Source: Leifsonia sp. Leaf264 (GTDB lineage Bacteria; Actinomycetota; Actinomycetes; Actinomycetales; Microbacteriaceae). From it: DNA of 64,000 bases. A program made the position numbers and the translations under genes. The DNA is taken from positions 117,539 to 181,538 of the forward strand of contig NZ_LMMR01000007.1 in the NCBI RefSeq assembly GCF_001422325.1, written 5' to 3'. The notes under the pieces are model-generated. The model was not told the DNA's origin and made no database searches. It saw only the letters and a list, made by a program, of their open reading frames with translations. Below, piece by piece: positions 35,078-43,312 of the stretch (positions are counted from its first letter, which is position 1; each line of letters opens with the position of its first letter).

Positions 35078-37486
35078 TCACGGATGGGCGGGAAGCGCCC
35101 CCTGCAACCGGGTGAGGAGGACGGTCAAGGCGACCTCCTCGTCGATGGTCGGCTTCCAGAAGAGCGCCTTGCCGAGCTCGGCGAGGGTCTCGACGAAGGT
35201 CTCGGGGCCTTGGAGTGCCTCCGTCAGTCCGCGGACGCTGAAGTTGCGGTCGTCCGTGAAGTACCCGGCCGCGGCGATCCTCCTGGGGCGGATCGGCGCG
35301 AGCTCGGCGGGCGCGGGGTCATCGAGCACGGCCAGGACGACCCTGATGATGGCCGCACTGTCCAGAAGGTGACGGAACTCGGGCGGATCGAGCTTCAGGT
35401 GCTCGCGAAGTCCCGGAAGGTTGGGCAGTTCCGGGTCGAGTGGAGTGTTGATCCCGACTGTCTTCAGAGCCGGTTTCAGTTCACGGAACCGTCCGAGGGT
35501 CCATACGTCGGTCGTGTCGAGCAGGACGAGCCGACGGATCTCGTCGATGGTCGCGAAGGGACCGAGCTCGGGGTCGTCTGCGACTCCGCTCTCGCCGGGA
35601 GTCGGAAGCGCGCGCCGCAACGGTGCTGCAACAGCCGCCGCTCGTCTGGCAGGGTGCCCACGATGACGTTGCGCGATCGCCGTGGCGTACGAGTAGGCGA
35701 CATCGGGGTCCATGGACGTTCGCCCTTGGCTCAACCAGAGGCCGACAGCGGCACGCAGGTCGTCATCGCTCGGATCGCTGACGATGGCTTTGAAACGGTC
35801 GCGGGAGATCGCGGACCGCTGGCGGAGCTGATCGATCGCCTCCTCCCGCTCACGCGGGGGATCTCTGAAAAGGGCGGGCAGCAGTGCATCGAAGGCCTCG
35901 ATGAGACGGGCCTTTCCCTCGATTGTCAGTGGTGCGACATCAGTCGTCGGCTTTCCGGCTGCTCGTTCGTTGTATGCGGCTGCGTCCCGATTGCGGGCGG
36001 CGACGATGTAGTTGTACAGGAGCTGGAGCATGAGGAAGTCGGGCTCAGCGTGCTCTTCTGGACGCGGCGCGGCGTTGACCTCGACCTCGCGGAACACCGG
36101 TTCGAAGCCGGCGAGGAGGGACGAGTGGTTGATCATCGGCTCGAGCGCGTCCATGAACGCTGACAGCGTGGGCGAATCGGTCTTCGCTATGTTCTCGCCG
36201 TACAACAGGATCGCCTGGGCCCGGAGGTTGTTGCTGTCGGCTTTCACAGCCTCGCGGAGGAGTTCCCTGCGAGATCCGCTGTCCTTCGTGGACAGGGCGA
36301 TCATCGTGTAGCCGATGCTCTTCCACCTCGTGGCACCGTAGAACCCGTTCATGTCGTCGTAGGAGGCGGCCACCTCGAGAGTGGCGAAGGCCGCGGCCAT
36401 CTGCATCATCGCCGGCCCGCGGGCCTCGGCGACGATACCGGGCGACGAATCGAGACCGACCTTCTCGACGCGCTGGGTTCGTCCGTTGCGGTCAAGGCTG
36501 AAGATGGCGGTCGAGTCATCGAGGACCGTCACCCCGAGCCTCCACGGATTGATGTTCAGCAGGAGCTGGATGACGGAACCGACGAAGGCCGAGAGCTTGG
36601 ACTCCGCCTGCGTCGTCAACGCGACGAAGTCCGTGATGTCCGTGGGCCGTGGCAGGGCGATGTTGCCTGCGGGCGCATCTCCCACTTTCCGCAGGCACGC
36701 GGTCAGATCATCGGTCGGTCCTCGTTGAAGGGCGCCGGTCTTGTCGACGACACTCACCTGCATGCTCCGCCGCGTGGCGAGAGCGTGTGCGATCTTCACA
36801 GTGCCGCCGATGACGAGGAAGGCGAGAACGGCGATCACGACGATCCGGATCCCGAGCGGGTACATCGAGAGCAGGCCGGCGGTGACCGCCAGGAAGAATC
36901 CGACGGTCGAGATGGCGACGGTGACCAGACCGCCTGCGACGTCGTCCTTCCTCCGCCTCTCGGTCGTCGAACCGGTGCTGAGCGCTGGGAGAAACGCGGC
37001 GCCCACCCTGGCCAGCAGGAAGATGGTCGCCCACGTGACCAGAAGCGCGGACAGAAGACCAGCGAGCGGCATCAGAGACGACTCCACGAAGCCGTCCCAC
37101 GCATCGCCGATGGATTGGGCGGGGGTCTTCGTCGGTGCGGGGGAGTGCGCGAGCGCGTCGGCCCACTCATCGGCGCATGCTGTCGCAAGGTCGCCGTCGC
37201 CGGCTCCGGCGAGTCCGGCGGATCCCCGGTCGATGGCGGGCTGGCGATACTGCTGGATGAGCGTCAGGGCGGCCTCCGCGTCGCCCTTCGCCAAGAGCGA
37301 GGCCGCTCTCTGGCAGACGGCGTCGTCTGATGCAGTCGGAACCCGACTCGGTATCGCATCCGCCGGAGTGCTGGCGCCGACCCATAATGCGACGGCCAGG
37401 AGGCAGATCGCCGTGATCGTGTGCGGCCGACGGGTCAGCCATGCTCTCAACCGTGCCGACGTCGATGCCACCGAGACCTCCAGCAT
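35078..37486 (-). CDS. Orphan 802-residue membrane protein, unknown
   Basis: I do not recognise this protein. N-terminal helix at about 22-40, an extracytoplasmic stretch of about 90 residues rich in Ala and Asp, then three helices between about 135 and 235 (PLAGLLSALLVTWATIFLLA; LVTVAISTVGFFLAVTAG; IVVIAVLAFLVIGGTV). Residues 240-802 are soluble, probably cytoplasmic and helical, TPR-like in pattern, with no catalytic motif that I can see. DNA is visibly less GC-rich and less biased in third positions than the neighbours, and it is flanked by unrelated housekeeping-type genes on the opposite strand, so it may have been acquired. ATG at 37486 gives a sensible positively charged N-terminus. 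Confidence 0.75.
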   Translation of the reverse strand: MLEVSVASTSARLRAWLTRRPHTITAICLLAVALWVGASTPADAIPSRVPTASDDAVCQRAASLLAKGDAEAALTLIQQYRQPAIDRGSAGLAGAGDGDLATACADEWADALAHSPAPTKTPAQSIGDAWDGFVESSLMPLAGLLSALLVTWATIFLLARVGAAFLPALSTGSTTERRRKDDVAGGLVTVAISTVGFFLAVTAGLLSMYPLGIRIVVIAVLAFLVIGGTVKIAHALATRRSMQVSVVDKTGALQRGPTDDLTACLRKVGDAPAGNIALPRPTDITDFVALTTQAESKLSAFVGSVIQLLLNINPWRLGVTVLDDSTAIFSLDRNGRTQRVEKVGLDSSPGIVAEARGPAMMQMAAAFATLEVAASYDDMNGFYGATRWKSIGYTMIALSTKDSGSRRELLREAVKADSNNLRAQAILLYGENIAKTDSPTLSAFMDALEPMINHSSLLAGFEPVFREVEVNAAPRPEEHAEPDFLMLQLLYNYIVAARNRDAAAYNERAAGKPTTDVAPLTIEGKARLIEAFDALLPALFRDPPREREEAIDQLRQRSAISRDRFKAIVSDPSDDDLRAAVGLWLSQGRTSMDPDVAYSYATAIAQRHRGHPARRAAAVAAPLRRALPTPGESGVADDPELGPFATIDEIRRLVLLDTTDVWTLGRFRELKPALKTVGINTPLDPELPNLPGLREHLKLDPPEFRHLLDSAAIIRVVLAVLDDPAPAELAPIRPRRIAAAGYFTDDRNFSVRGLTEALQGPETFVETLAELGKALFWKPTIDEEVALTVLLTRLQGALPAHP

Positions 37487-37591
37487 TCGGGTTGCGGAAG
37501 TAGTGGTCCGAATTTACTGGGTCTCGGCCTCCCGCACCAGCATCTCGAGCGGCACTGGTGCCGGCATCCGGATGTCGTACAGACTGGCGGG

Positions 37592-38296
37592 ATGTGCGGA
37601 AGATTCGCCAACGACGCGAAAGTCGATGAACTCATCCAGGAATTCGTGGCGCAGGGCAACGACTACAGGGACTGGCGTCCGACGTACTCGATCGCGCCGA
37701 CCGACGTCGTGCCCATAGTGCGCGAGCGCCAGCACCACGACACCGGCGAGATCACGCGCAGCATCGAGCCGGCCGTGTGGGACTTCCATCCCTCGTTCAT
37801 CAAGGACTCGAAACGCCCCAATTTCAACGCGCGCATCGAGACCGTGGCCACGAACGGCATGTGGAAGGGCGCCTTCGCCGGCTCGCGCTGCATCGTGCCG
37901 ATGCGCGGCTACTACGAGTGGGAGGGCGAACCCGGTCACAAGCGGGCGCACTTCATCCAGGGCCCGGGGAGCCTGCTCGCGGCGGCCGGTCTCGCGACGG
38001 CCCGCAAGGTCGACGACCAGTGGGTGGTGTCGACGGCCATCATCACCCGGGCGGCTCGGGATGCCTCCGGCGAGATCCACGATCGGATGCCGGTCTTCCT
38101 CGAGCGCGCGGTCTGGGACGAGTACCTGGCGCCGGTGAAGCTCGACGACGGCGGCAAGGAGCACCTCCTCGCGCTGCTCGACGCCGAGTCCGAGAAGGTG
38201 GCGGCCACCATCACGACGTTCGAGGTCGACCCAAGAGTGAACAACACGCGCACGGTCGACCCCGAGGACCCGACGCTGATCGAACCGATCGGCTGA
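37592..38296 (+). CDS. SRAP-family protein (YedK/HMCES-like abasic-site sensor)
   Basis: A 234-residue SOS-response-associated peptidase family protein that forms a covalent link with abasic sites in single-stranded DNA. After removal of Met1, catalytic Cys2 (MCGRFAN) is exposed. Other family residues are present: the Asn of FNARIET, the Glu of GYYEWEG and the His of EIHDRMP. The ATG must be 37592 for Cys2 to be N-terminal; CAGACT lies 6 bases before it, agreeing with a leaderless start. The longer frame is a shadow. No SOS box is visible in the short upstream region. Confidence 0.93.
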   Translation: MCGRFANDAKVDELIQEFVAQGNDYRDWRPTYSIAPTDVVPIVRERQHHDTGEITRSIEPAVWDFHPSFIKDSKRPNFNARIETVATNGMWKGAFAGSRCIVPMRGYYEWEGEPGHKRAHFIQGPGSLLAAAGLATARKVDDQWVVSTAIITRAARDASGEIHDRMPVFLERAVWDEYLAPVKLDDGGKEHLLALLDAESEKVAATITTFEVDPRVNNTRTVDPEDPTLIEPIG

Positions 38297-38416
38297 GGAC
38301 GGCATCCGCGACAGCCGCCGGCATCATACTTTTCAGTCGCTGCACAGTCCACGTTCAGACGTGCGTCCGCCATCGCCGTAGGCTTGACGGGTCCGCCGAG
38401 TACGGGAGAAGTCACC

Positions 38417-39121
38417 GTGAAGGTCATCAGCTACAACCTCCGGAAGCACCGCGCGATCGGCGAGCTGACGGAGATCGTGCAGCGTCACTCGCCCGACGTG
38501 CTGTGCCTGCAGGAGTGCGACGACAGGGCGCTGCCGGAGTTCATCGGCGACCTCCACCTGTCCGATGCGACGGCTCGCAACAGGCTCGGCCTGGCCGTGT
38601 ACCACCGCAACGGCCAGTACACGGTGCAGCGCACGAAGGCCTTCGAGCTCAAGCGCTCGCTGTACGACCGCGTGGCCAAGCCGGCCCATGAGCGTCTCAT
38701 CGCCGTGAGGCTCCGCGACGAGGAGCACGACCGCGAGTTCGTGGTGGCGTCGTTCCACGCGGCCCCTCTCACGGCGCTCAACTCGCTGCGGCGCAAGCAG
38801 ATCCACGCCGCGCTCGCCGAGATGCAGCTGATGGGCCCCGGCCTGCCCGTGCTCATGGTCGGCGACTACAACTACCCCGTGTTCAAGGCGGGACTGAGCG
38901 ACAAGATCACGGCATCCGGCTACGATCTCACCCTCAGCGACAGCCGCACCTACACGCGCTACAAGGTGTTCCGCGGCCACTTCGACCTCGCGACGTCGGT
39001 CGGGCTCTCGATCGAGAGCGTGGTCACGCTGCCGCGCGGCTCGTCCGATCACCTGCCCATCCTGGTGACATCGAGCTATTCGGATGCCGCAGCTCCATCG
39101 AGGGCGGCCGAGGCGAGCTGA
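38417..39121 (+). CDS. Endonuclease/exonuclease/phosphatase family protein
   Basis: A 234-residue metal-dependent phosphoesterase of the EEP superfamily (DNase I / exonuclease III / sphingomyelinase fold). Diagnostic motifs are SYNLRKH near the start, CLQECDD (metal-binding Glu), GDYNYPV and the terminal SSDHLPI (catalytic His). It is short for the family, lacking large insertions, and has no signal peptide, so it is intracellular. GTG at 38417 is favoured: GGGAGAA lies 6-12 bases before it. Substrate (nucleic acid, lipid or phosphoester) cannot be decided. Confidence 0.85.
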   Translation: MKVISYNLRKHRAIGELTEIVQRHSPDVLCLQECDDRALPEFIGDLHLSDATARNRLGLAVYHRNGQYTVQRTKAFELKRSLYDRVAKPAHERLIAVRLRDEEHDREFVVASFHAAPLTALNSLRRKQIHAALAEMQLMGPGLPVLMVGDYNYPVFKAGLSDKITASGYDLTLSDSRTYTRYKVFRGHFDLATSVGLSIESVVTLPRGSSDHLPILVTSSYSDAAAPSRAAEAS

Positions 39122-39264
39122 GGCCGCCCGGCCCACGCCGCATGCGCCGCCGCAATGGCGCGCGGGGTCCGTCCGCGCCGTCGGTGCCGTGTGCGCGCTC
39201 TCAGCGCTATGCCAGCCCCGGTACAGAACCTGCACAGGGCGATCGCCTAGATTTCTTCAGGACG

Positions 39265-39410
39265 TGCCGATCCCCCCATCGGCATGATCCGCTCTGCCAC
39301 TGACCGCGCATCGCGCGGCAGTGGCAGAGTTCTGCGTGGTCAGCCACGCGGGGCACGGGCCCGATTCCCGTGCCACAGCCAGCCTGTGTGCTGCACGACC
39401 CGAGGTGCAG
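39265..39410 (+). promoter_or_regulatory. Highly structured leader: five consecutive perfect hairpins
   Basis: In the 358-base gap before the wall-lytic gene, five perfect stems follow each other: TGCCGAT (39265-39271/39278-39284); CTCTGCCACTG enclosing CCGCGC (39292-39329); GCGTGG (39334-39349); GGCACGGG (39352-39374); CTGCAC (39391-39410). The density of compact stems suggests a folded RNA such as a riboswitch or leader element. I could not match it to a known family. The remainder of the gap shows nothing clear. Confidence 0.6.
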
Positions 39411-39479
39411 CGCCGCGGCTCACGCCTGCCATCACGCAGTCCGTCGCCCGCAGCAGGGAAGAACGAGCATTGGACCCCT

Positions 39480-40259
39480 GTGCGCCGTCACGCCCCCACC
39501 ATCACTCCCCGCACCCGCCGCAACCGCATCATCGCGACCACCGCCATCGCGCTCGTCGCAGCCGGAAGCGTGCTCTCAGCCCCGTTCATCGCCAACGCCA
39601 GCACCGACCAGGCCGCCGCCCAGCGCGAGACCGCCGCCCTCTCCCAGCAGGGCGCTCTCGACAGCGACCACCTCTCGTTCTACGAGGACATCGCCGCCTA
39701 CAAGGCGCAGAGTGCCGCGAAGACCACCATCGCCAGCGCCAACAAGGTCATCGCCTCGGCCACGTCGAAGGTCGATGCCTCAGCCCTGGAGACCAGCGTC
39801 TCCCAGCTCGCCGACTACAGGCTGCTCAGCGTCGGTCGCACCGTCGCACTCACCGACGCGACGCAGGCCGCCGCCGACCAGACGGCAGCAGCCGTCGCCG
39901 CTGCGGATGCCGCGGCCGCCGCCGCAGCTGAGGCCGCACGCGTCGCGAACACCCCCGACGGAGCTCGCGCCACGGCGCGCCAGCTCGCCGCCACCCAGTA
40001 CGGCTGGGGCGACGACCAGTTCCAGTGCCTCGACAGCCTCTGGACCAAGGAGTCCGGCTGGAACGTCAACGCCAGCAACGGCAGCTCCGGAGCCACCGGC
40101 ATCCCGCAGGCCCTGCCGGGATCGAAGATGGCCAGCGCCGGTTCGGACTGGGCCACGAATGCCGCGACACAGATCTCCTGGGGTCTCGGTTACATCGCGG
40201 GCAGCTACGGCTCACCGTGCTCGGCGTGGAGCCACAGCCAGTCGGTCAACTGGTACTGA
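39480..40259 (+). CDS. Exported lytic-transglycosylase-like protein (aggregation-promoting factor type C-terminus)
   Basis: A 259-residue exported protein. Signal peptide at about 1-40 (RRNRIIATTAIALVAAGS... ANA), a helical Ala-rich central region (about 45-165, probable coiled coil), and a C-terminal transglycosylase-like domain (about 170-259): YGWGDDQFQCLDSLWTKESG with the probable catalytic Glu, then GIPQALPGSKM and WGLGYI. Related to Rpf/SLT-fold enzymes that cut peptidoglycan glycan strands. GTG at 39480 gives the proper signal peptide; the longer frame begins within the structured leader. A ribosome site is not well placed, so the start is moderately certain. Confidence 0.8.
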   Translation: MRRHAPTITPRTRRNRIIATTAIALVAAGSVLSAPFIANASTDQAAAQRETAALSQQGALDSDHLSFYEDIAAYKAQSAAKTTIASANKVIASATSKVDASALETSVSQLADYRLLSVGRTVALTDATQAAADQTAAAVAAADAAAAAAAEAARVANTPDGARATARQLAATQYGWGDDQFQCLDSLWTKESGWNVNASNGSSGATGIPQALPGSKMASAGSDWATNAATQISWGLGYIAGSYGSPCSAWSHSQSVNWY

Positions 40260-40267
40260 GTCCGGTC

Positions 40268-40292
40268 GGCTCGGCGCCCGTCGCGCCGAGCC
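40268..40292. terminator. Hairpin terminator between convergent genes
   Basis: GGCTCGGCGC (40268-40277) pairs perfectly with 40283-40292 around a 5-base loop, nine bases after the stop of the lytic gene. The MarR gene converges from the other side. Confidence 0.75.
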
Positions 40293-40302
40293 CCTCGCTC
40301 AG

Positions 40303-40370
40303 TCCTCGGCGACCGGTCACTCCTCGGCGACCGGTCACTCCTCGGCGAACGGTCACTCCTCGGCGAACAG
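40303..40370 (+). repeat. 18-bp tandem repeat running into the 3' end of the MarR gene
   Basis: TCCTCGGCGACCGGTCAC begins at 40303 and 40321, TCCTCGGCGAACGGTCAC at 40339, and a partial copy at 40357. The stop codon of the MarR gene (40353-40355) lies inside the third copy, and its last codons inside the fourth. Confidence 0.88.
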
Positions 40371-40835
40371 CCCCGTCGCGACGCGGCCGGCCTCGGCCGA
40401 TCGGCGCAGGAACCCCGTGATCACCTCGAGCTGGTCCTCGTCGTAGTCCGCGCACAGTCGATCCATCTCGCTGTTCATTCCCGTGTACAGCCGGAACATC
40501 TCGCGATTGCGTTCCGGCTCGATCCGGATGAGCACCGATCGTCGATCGGCCGGATCGCGGTCGCGGGCGATCCACAGGCCCTTCTCCAGCCGGTCCAGGA
40601 TGCCGGTGAGGGTGGCCGGATGCACTCCGGCGAGCCTGGCCAGCGCCCCGGGACTCAGCGGCCCGTTGGCCGAGATGAGATCGAGGCAGTCGAGATCGAC
40701 ATCGCGCAGCCCGGCCCGCAGCCCCACCTGGTGGTTGAGTACCGAGAGCTGCACGCGCAGCTCGCGGAGGCCGTCCTTCGCTGCTGTGACGGCGCGACGG
40801 TGGGCGGCATCCGCCCCATTCTCTTCGATAGTCAT
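40353..40835 (-). CDS. MarR-family transcriptional regulator
   Basis: A 160-residue winged-helix repressor. The recognition region LSPGALARLAGVHPATLTGILDRLEKGLW (helix 3-4) and the wing RDRDPADRRSVLIRI are typical MarR. Divergent from an NmrA-like NAD(P)-binding protein, whose promoter region carries three GATATGG-type repeats; the regulator probably controls this gene and itself. The 3' end is embedded in an 18-base tandem repeat, so the last residues (FAEE) come from the repeat. Inducer unknown. Confidence 0.88.
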   Translation of the reverse strand: MTIEENGADAAHRRAVTAAKDGLRELRVQLSVLNHQVGLRAGLRDVDLDCLDLISANGPLSPGALARLAGVHPATLTGILDRLEKGLWIARDRDPADRRSVLIRIEPERNREMFRLYTGMNSEMDRLCADYDEDQLEVITGFLRRSAEAGRVATGLFAEE

Positions 40836-40837
40836 AT

Positions 40838-40876
40838 GATATGGTTTCCGTAAGATATGGATCTCTGAACATATGG
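40838..40876. promoter_or_regulatory. Triple phased repeat between MarR and NmrA-like genes
   Basis: GATATGG (40838), GATATGG (40854) and CATATGG (40870) are spaced exactly 16 bases apart in the 59-base divergent intergenic region, which is otherwise much more AT-rich than its surroundings. Probable binding sites for the MarR protein, overlapping both promoters. Confidence 0.6.
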
Positions 40877-40894
40877 TACCGACTGGAGCAGCCC

Positions 40895-41590
40895 ATGCAC
40901 ATCACCGTCTTCGGGGCGAACGGCCCCACCGGGCGCCTGCTCGTCCAGCAGGCGCTCGCCGCAGGCCATGACGTCACGGCCGTCACCCGTCGACCCACCG
41001 ACTTCCCGCTCCGCGACGACGCCCTCCGAATCGTCGAGGGCGACGTGTACGACGCAGCCGCCGTGTCTGCCGCAGTGGAGGGAGCGGATGCCGTGCTCTC
41101 GGCGCTCGGAGTTCCCTACGGCCGCGACGAGATCACCGTCTACTCCGTGGGGGCGAGGAACATCCTGGCCGCCATGGCCGAGAACGGCGTGACTCGATTC
41201 GCCTGCGTGAGCTCCAGCGCGCTCGATCCCGCCGCCGGCCCGCACGGTGGATTCCTCTTCGAGAAGCTGCTGCAGCCCGTCATCGTGAACGTGTTCGGGC
41301 GCCAGCTCTACGCCGACATGCGCCGGATGGAGGAGATCGTCACGGCGAGCGACCTGGACTGGACCATCGTGCGCCCCTCCGGGCTGTACGACGGTGACGG
41401 CGTCACCTCGTACGCCTACGCCGAGCGCTACACGCCCGGTGCCTTCACGTCGCGGGCCGACCTTGCGAACGTCCTGCTGCGCCAGGCCGAGGAATCGACC
41501 TACGCCCGCCGCATCGTGGCGGTGTCGAGCACCGAGGGGGCGCCGACCGTCGCGCAGATGATCCGGCGCGAGGCGTTCGGGAAGAAATAG
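40895..41590 (+). CDS. NAD(P)-binding NmrA/SDR-like protein
   Basis: A 231-residue atypical short-chain dehydrogenase. The Rossmann motif is FGANGPTGRLL at the N-terminus (GxxGxxG), followed by VTRRP for phosphate recognition and the conserved strand ADAVLSALG. The active-site region YADMRRMEEIV lacks the classical YxxxK spacing, as in NmrA-like reductases and redox sensors. GGAG lies before the ATG at 40895; the longer frame runs through the operator. Divergent from the MarR gene and probably under its control. Quinone or flavin reductase activity is a possibility. Confidence 0.85.
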   Translation: MHITVFGANGPTGRLLVQQALAAGHDVTAVTRRPTDFPLRDDALRIVEGDVYDAAAVSAAVEGADAVLSALGVPYGRDEITVYSVGARNILAAMAENGVTRFACVSSSALDPAAGPHGGFLFEKLLQPVIVNVFGRQLYADMRRMEEIVTASDLDWTIVRPSGLYDGDGVTSYAYAERYTPGAFTSRADLANVLLRQAEESTYARRIVAVSSTEGAPTVAQMIRREAFGKK

Positions 41591-41679
41591 CGGCGGCAGG
41601 CGGCGTCGGTGGGTGAAGCGTAAACTTGACGCTTTGCACCATCCGTTCCACCCGCAACACACAGGGGAGATCCACACCC

Positions 41680-42117
41680 ATGAAGACAAACCGCCCGGCC
41701 ATCATCGCCGCCATCGCCGTTTCCGCGGCCCTGCTGTTCACAGGCTGCGCCTCGGGCTCGTCGAGTGACTCGACGGCCTCCGCGCAGAACTGCGACACCC
41801 TCCGTTCCGAGGTGCGCGACATCAACAACGGCGCGCAGAACACCCTCGCTGGCGACCTGTCGGCCGGTCAGGCCGACGCCAAGGCCTACTTCGACACCCT
41901 CGACGAGCGGGTCGACGCCCTCTCCGACGAGTGGGACGACAACAAGGCCGTCGACAAGGCCCTCGACGGCCTGAGTGACGCTCTCGACGCCGGTGAGGAC
42001 TACATCGCCACGGTGCCGACCGATCCCGAGCAGCTCGACGCCGACGCGCAGACCAAGGCGATGACCGACATCTCCGACGCTGCAGCCGCCGTCAACACGG
42101 CCTGCACGGCCAAGTAG
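41680..42117 (+). CDS. Small helical lipoprotein, unknown
   Basis: A 145-residue predicted lipoprotein: signal peptide with lipobox LLFTGC (Cys near residue 23), a Ser-rich spacer, and a mostly helical acidic domain of about 115 residues with Leu/Ala/Asp periodicity. One Cys near position 37 and another near the C-terminus (TACTAK) may form a disulfide. I recognise no domain. GGGGAGA lies about 10 bases before the ATG at 41680. A strong terminator follows, so it is monocistronic. Confidence 0.78.
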   Translation: MKTNRPAIIAAIAVSAALLFTGCASGSSSDSTASAQNCDTLRSEVRDINNGAQNTLAGDLSAGQADAKAYFDTLDERVDALSDEWDDNKAVDKALDGLSDALDAGEDYIATVPTDPEQLDADAQTKAMTDISDAAAAVNTACTAK

Positions 42118-42132
42118 TCGCACGCACGACAG

Positions 42133-42172
42133 GCGCCCTCGATCGTCCGCTCCGGCGGATGATCGAGGGCGC
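42133..42172 (+). terminator. Strong terminator after the lipoprotein gene
   Basis: Arms 42133-42149 and 42156-42172 pair over 17 bases (one G-T) with a 6-base loop; TTT follows at 42178. Confidence 0.88.
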
Positions 42173-42207
42173 ACGTGTTTGCGCGATTAAGTCGTACACT
42201 TGCGGGC

Positions 42208-43227
42208 ATGTCGAGACGGTTGGCGGATGTCGCACGCAAGGTCGGAGTCAGTGAAGCCACGGTGAGCCGGGTGCTCAACAACAAGCCCGGCGTCTCGGAG
42301 GCCACTCGGCGTACAGTCCTCACCGCCCTCGACGTGCTCGGCTACGAGCGGCCGACCAAGCTGCGCGGGGAGCGGGCGCGGCTCGTCGGCCTCGTGATGC
42401 CCGAGCTGCAGAATCCGATCTTCCCGGCCTTCGCCGAGGTGATCTCGGGCGGGCTCGCGCAGAACGGCTACACGCCGGTGCTCTGCACCCAGACTGCCGG
42501 CGGGATCTCGGAGTCTGACTACGTGGAGCTGCTGCTGCACCAGCAGGTCTCCGGCGTGATCTTCGTCGGCGGCGCCTATGCGCAGGCCGACACCTCGCAC
42601 GACCACTACGAGCGGCTGCGCGAGCTCAACCTGCCGACGGTGCTCGTGAACGCCCCTGTGCCCGACCTCGACTTCGCCACGGTCTCGTGCGACGACAGCG
42701 TGTCGATGGAACAGGCCTTCAGTCACCTGATGCAGCTGGGCCACAGCGAGATCGGCATCCTGCTGGGCCCGACGGACCACATGCCGTCGCGCCGCAAGCT
42801 CGAGGCGGCGGAGCGGATCGCCGGCGCGACGGGCCTCGACCTGCCCGCACGGCGCATCGTGCACTCGCTGTACTCGCTCGAGGCGGGCCAGGCGGCGGCG
42901 ACCAGGCTGCTCAAGGAGGGCGTCACTGCAATGGTGTGCGCCAGCGACCCGATGGCCCTCGGCGCCGTGCGAGCCGTGCGACGGGCCGGCCTGCGCGTGC
43001 CGGAGGACATCTCGGTGATCGGCTACGACGACTCCGCGCTCATGAACTGCACCGAGCCGCCGCTGACCACAGTGCGCCAGCCCATCGAGTCCATGGGCCG
43101 CATGATCGTGGAGCTCCTGATGCGGCAGATGACCAGCGGCTCGCCGATCACCGACGAGCTCTACTTCGCACCGGAGCTCGTGGTGCGGGCGTCGACCGGG
43201 CGCGCGGCGGTGCCGGCGGCTCGCTGA
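42208..43227 (+). CDS. LacI-family regulator of the alpha-glucoside locus (MalR-like)
   Basis: A 339-residue LacI/GalR repressor. Helix-turn-helix at about 5-25 (LADVARKVGVSEATVSRVLN), hinge NKPGVSEATRRTV, then the effector domain with CASDPMALGAVRAVR and VIGYDDSALMNCTEPPLTTVRQP. It precedes, on the same strand, a GH13 glucosidase and a sugar ABC transporter, so it probably senses maltose, trehalose or maltodextrins and represses them. TACACT at 42195-42200 lies 7 bases before the ATG (leaderless pattern), which supports 42208 over the longer frame. Confidence 0.92.
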   Translation: MSRRLADVARKVGVSEATVSRVLNNKPGVSEATRRTVLTALDVLGYERPTKLRGERARLVGLVMPELQNPIFPAFAEVISGGLAQNGYTPVLCTQTAGGISESDYVELLLHQQVSGVIFVGGAYAQADTSHDHYERLRELNLPTVLVNAPVPDLDFATVSCDDSVSMEQAFSHLMQLGHSEIGILLGPTDHMPSRRKLEAAERIAGATGLDLPARRIVHSLYSLEAGQAAATRLLKEGVTAMVCASDPMALGAVRAVRRAGLRVPEDISVIGYDDSALMNCTEPPLTTVRQPIESMGRMIVELLMRQMTSGSPITDELYFAPELVVRASTGRAAVPAAR

Positions 43228-43285
43228 GCGGGCGCCCGAACGGATCACTTGCGCCGCCGACGCACGAAACTTTACGCAGATCCGA

Positions 43286-43298
43286 GCAAGCTGCTTGC
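43286..43298. promoter_or_regulatory. MalR-like operator upstream of the GH13 gene
   Basis: GCAAGC-T-GCTTGC is a perfect inverted repeat containing CTTGCAG (43294-43300), the heptamer described for MalR/Reg1-type control in Streptomyces maltose and amylase genes. It lies 15 bases before the -35 element. Confidence 0.6.
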
Positions 43299-43312
43299 AG
43301 ATTGTTGAGTTG

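Noticed and set aside
39265-39410. c-di-AMP (ydaO-type) riboswitch before a wall-lytic gene
   Set aside because: The gene context fits, but I cannot find the conserved ydaO blocks such as the GGGGTGAATCC segment; reported instead as an unassigned structured leader.
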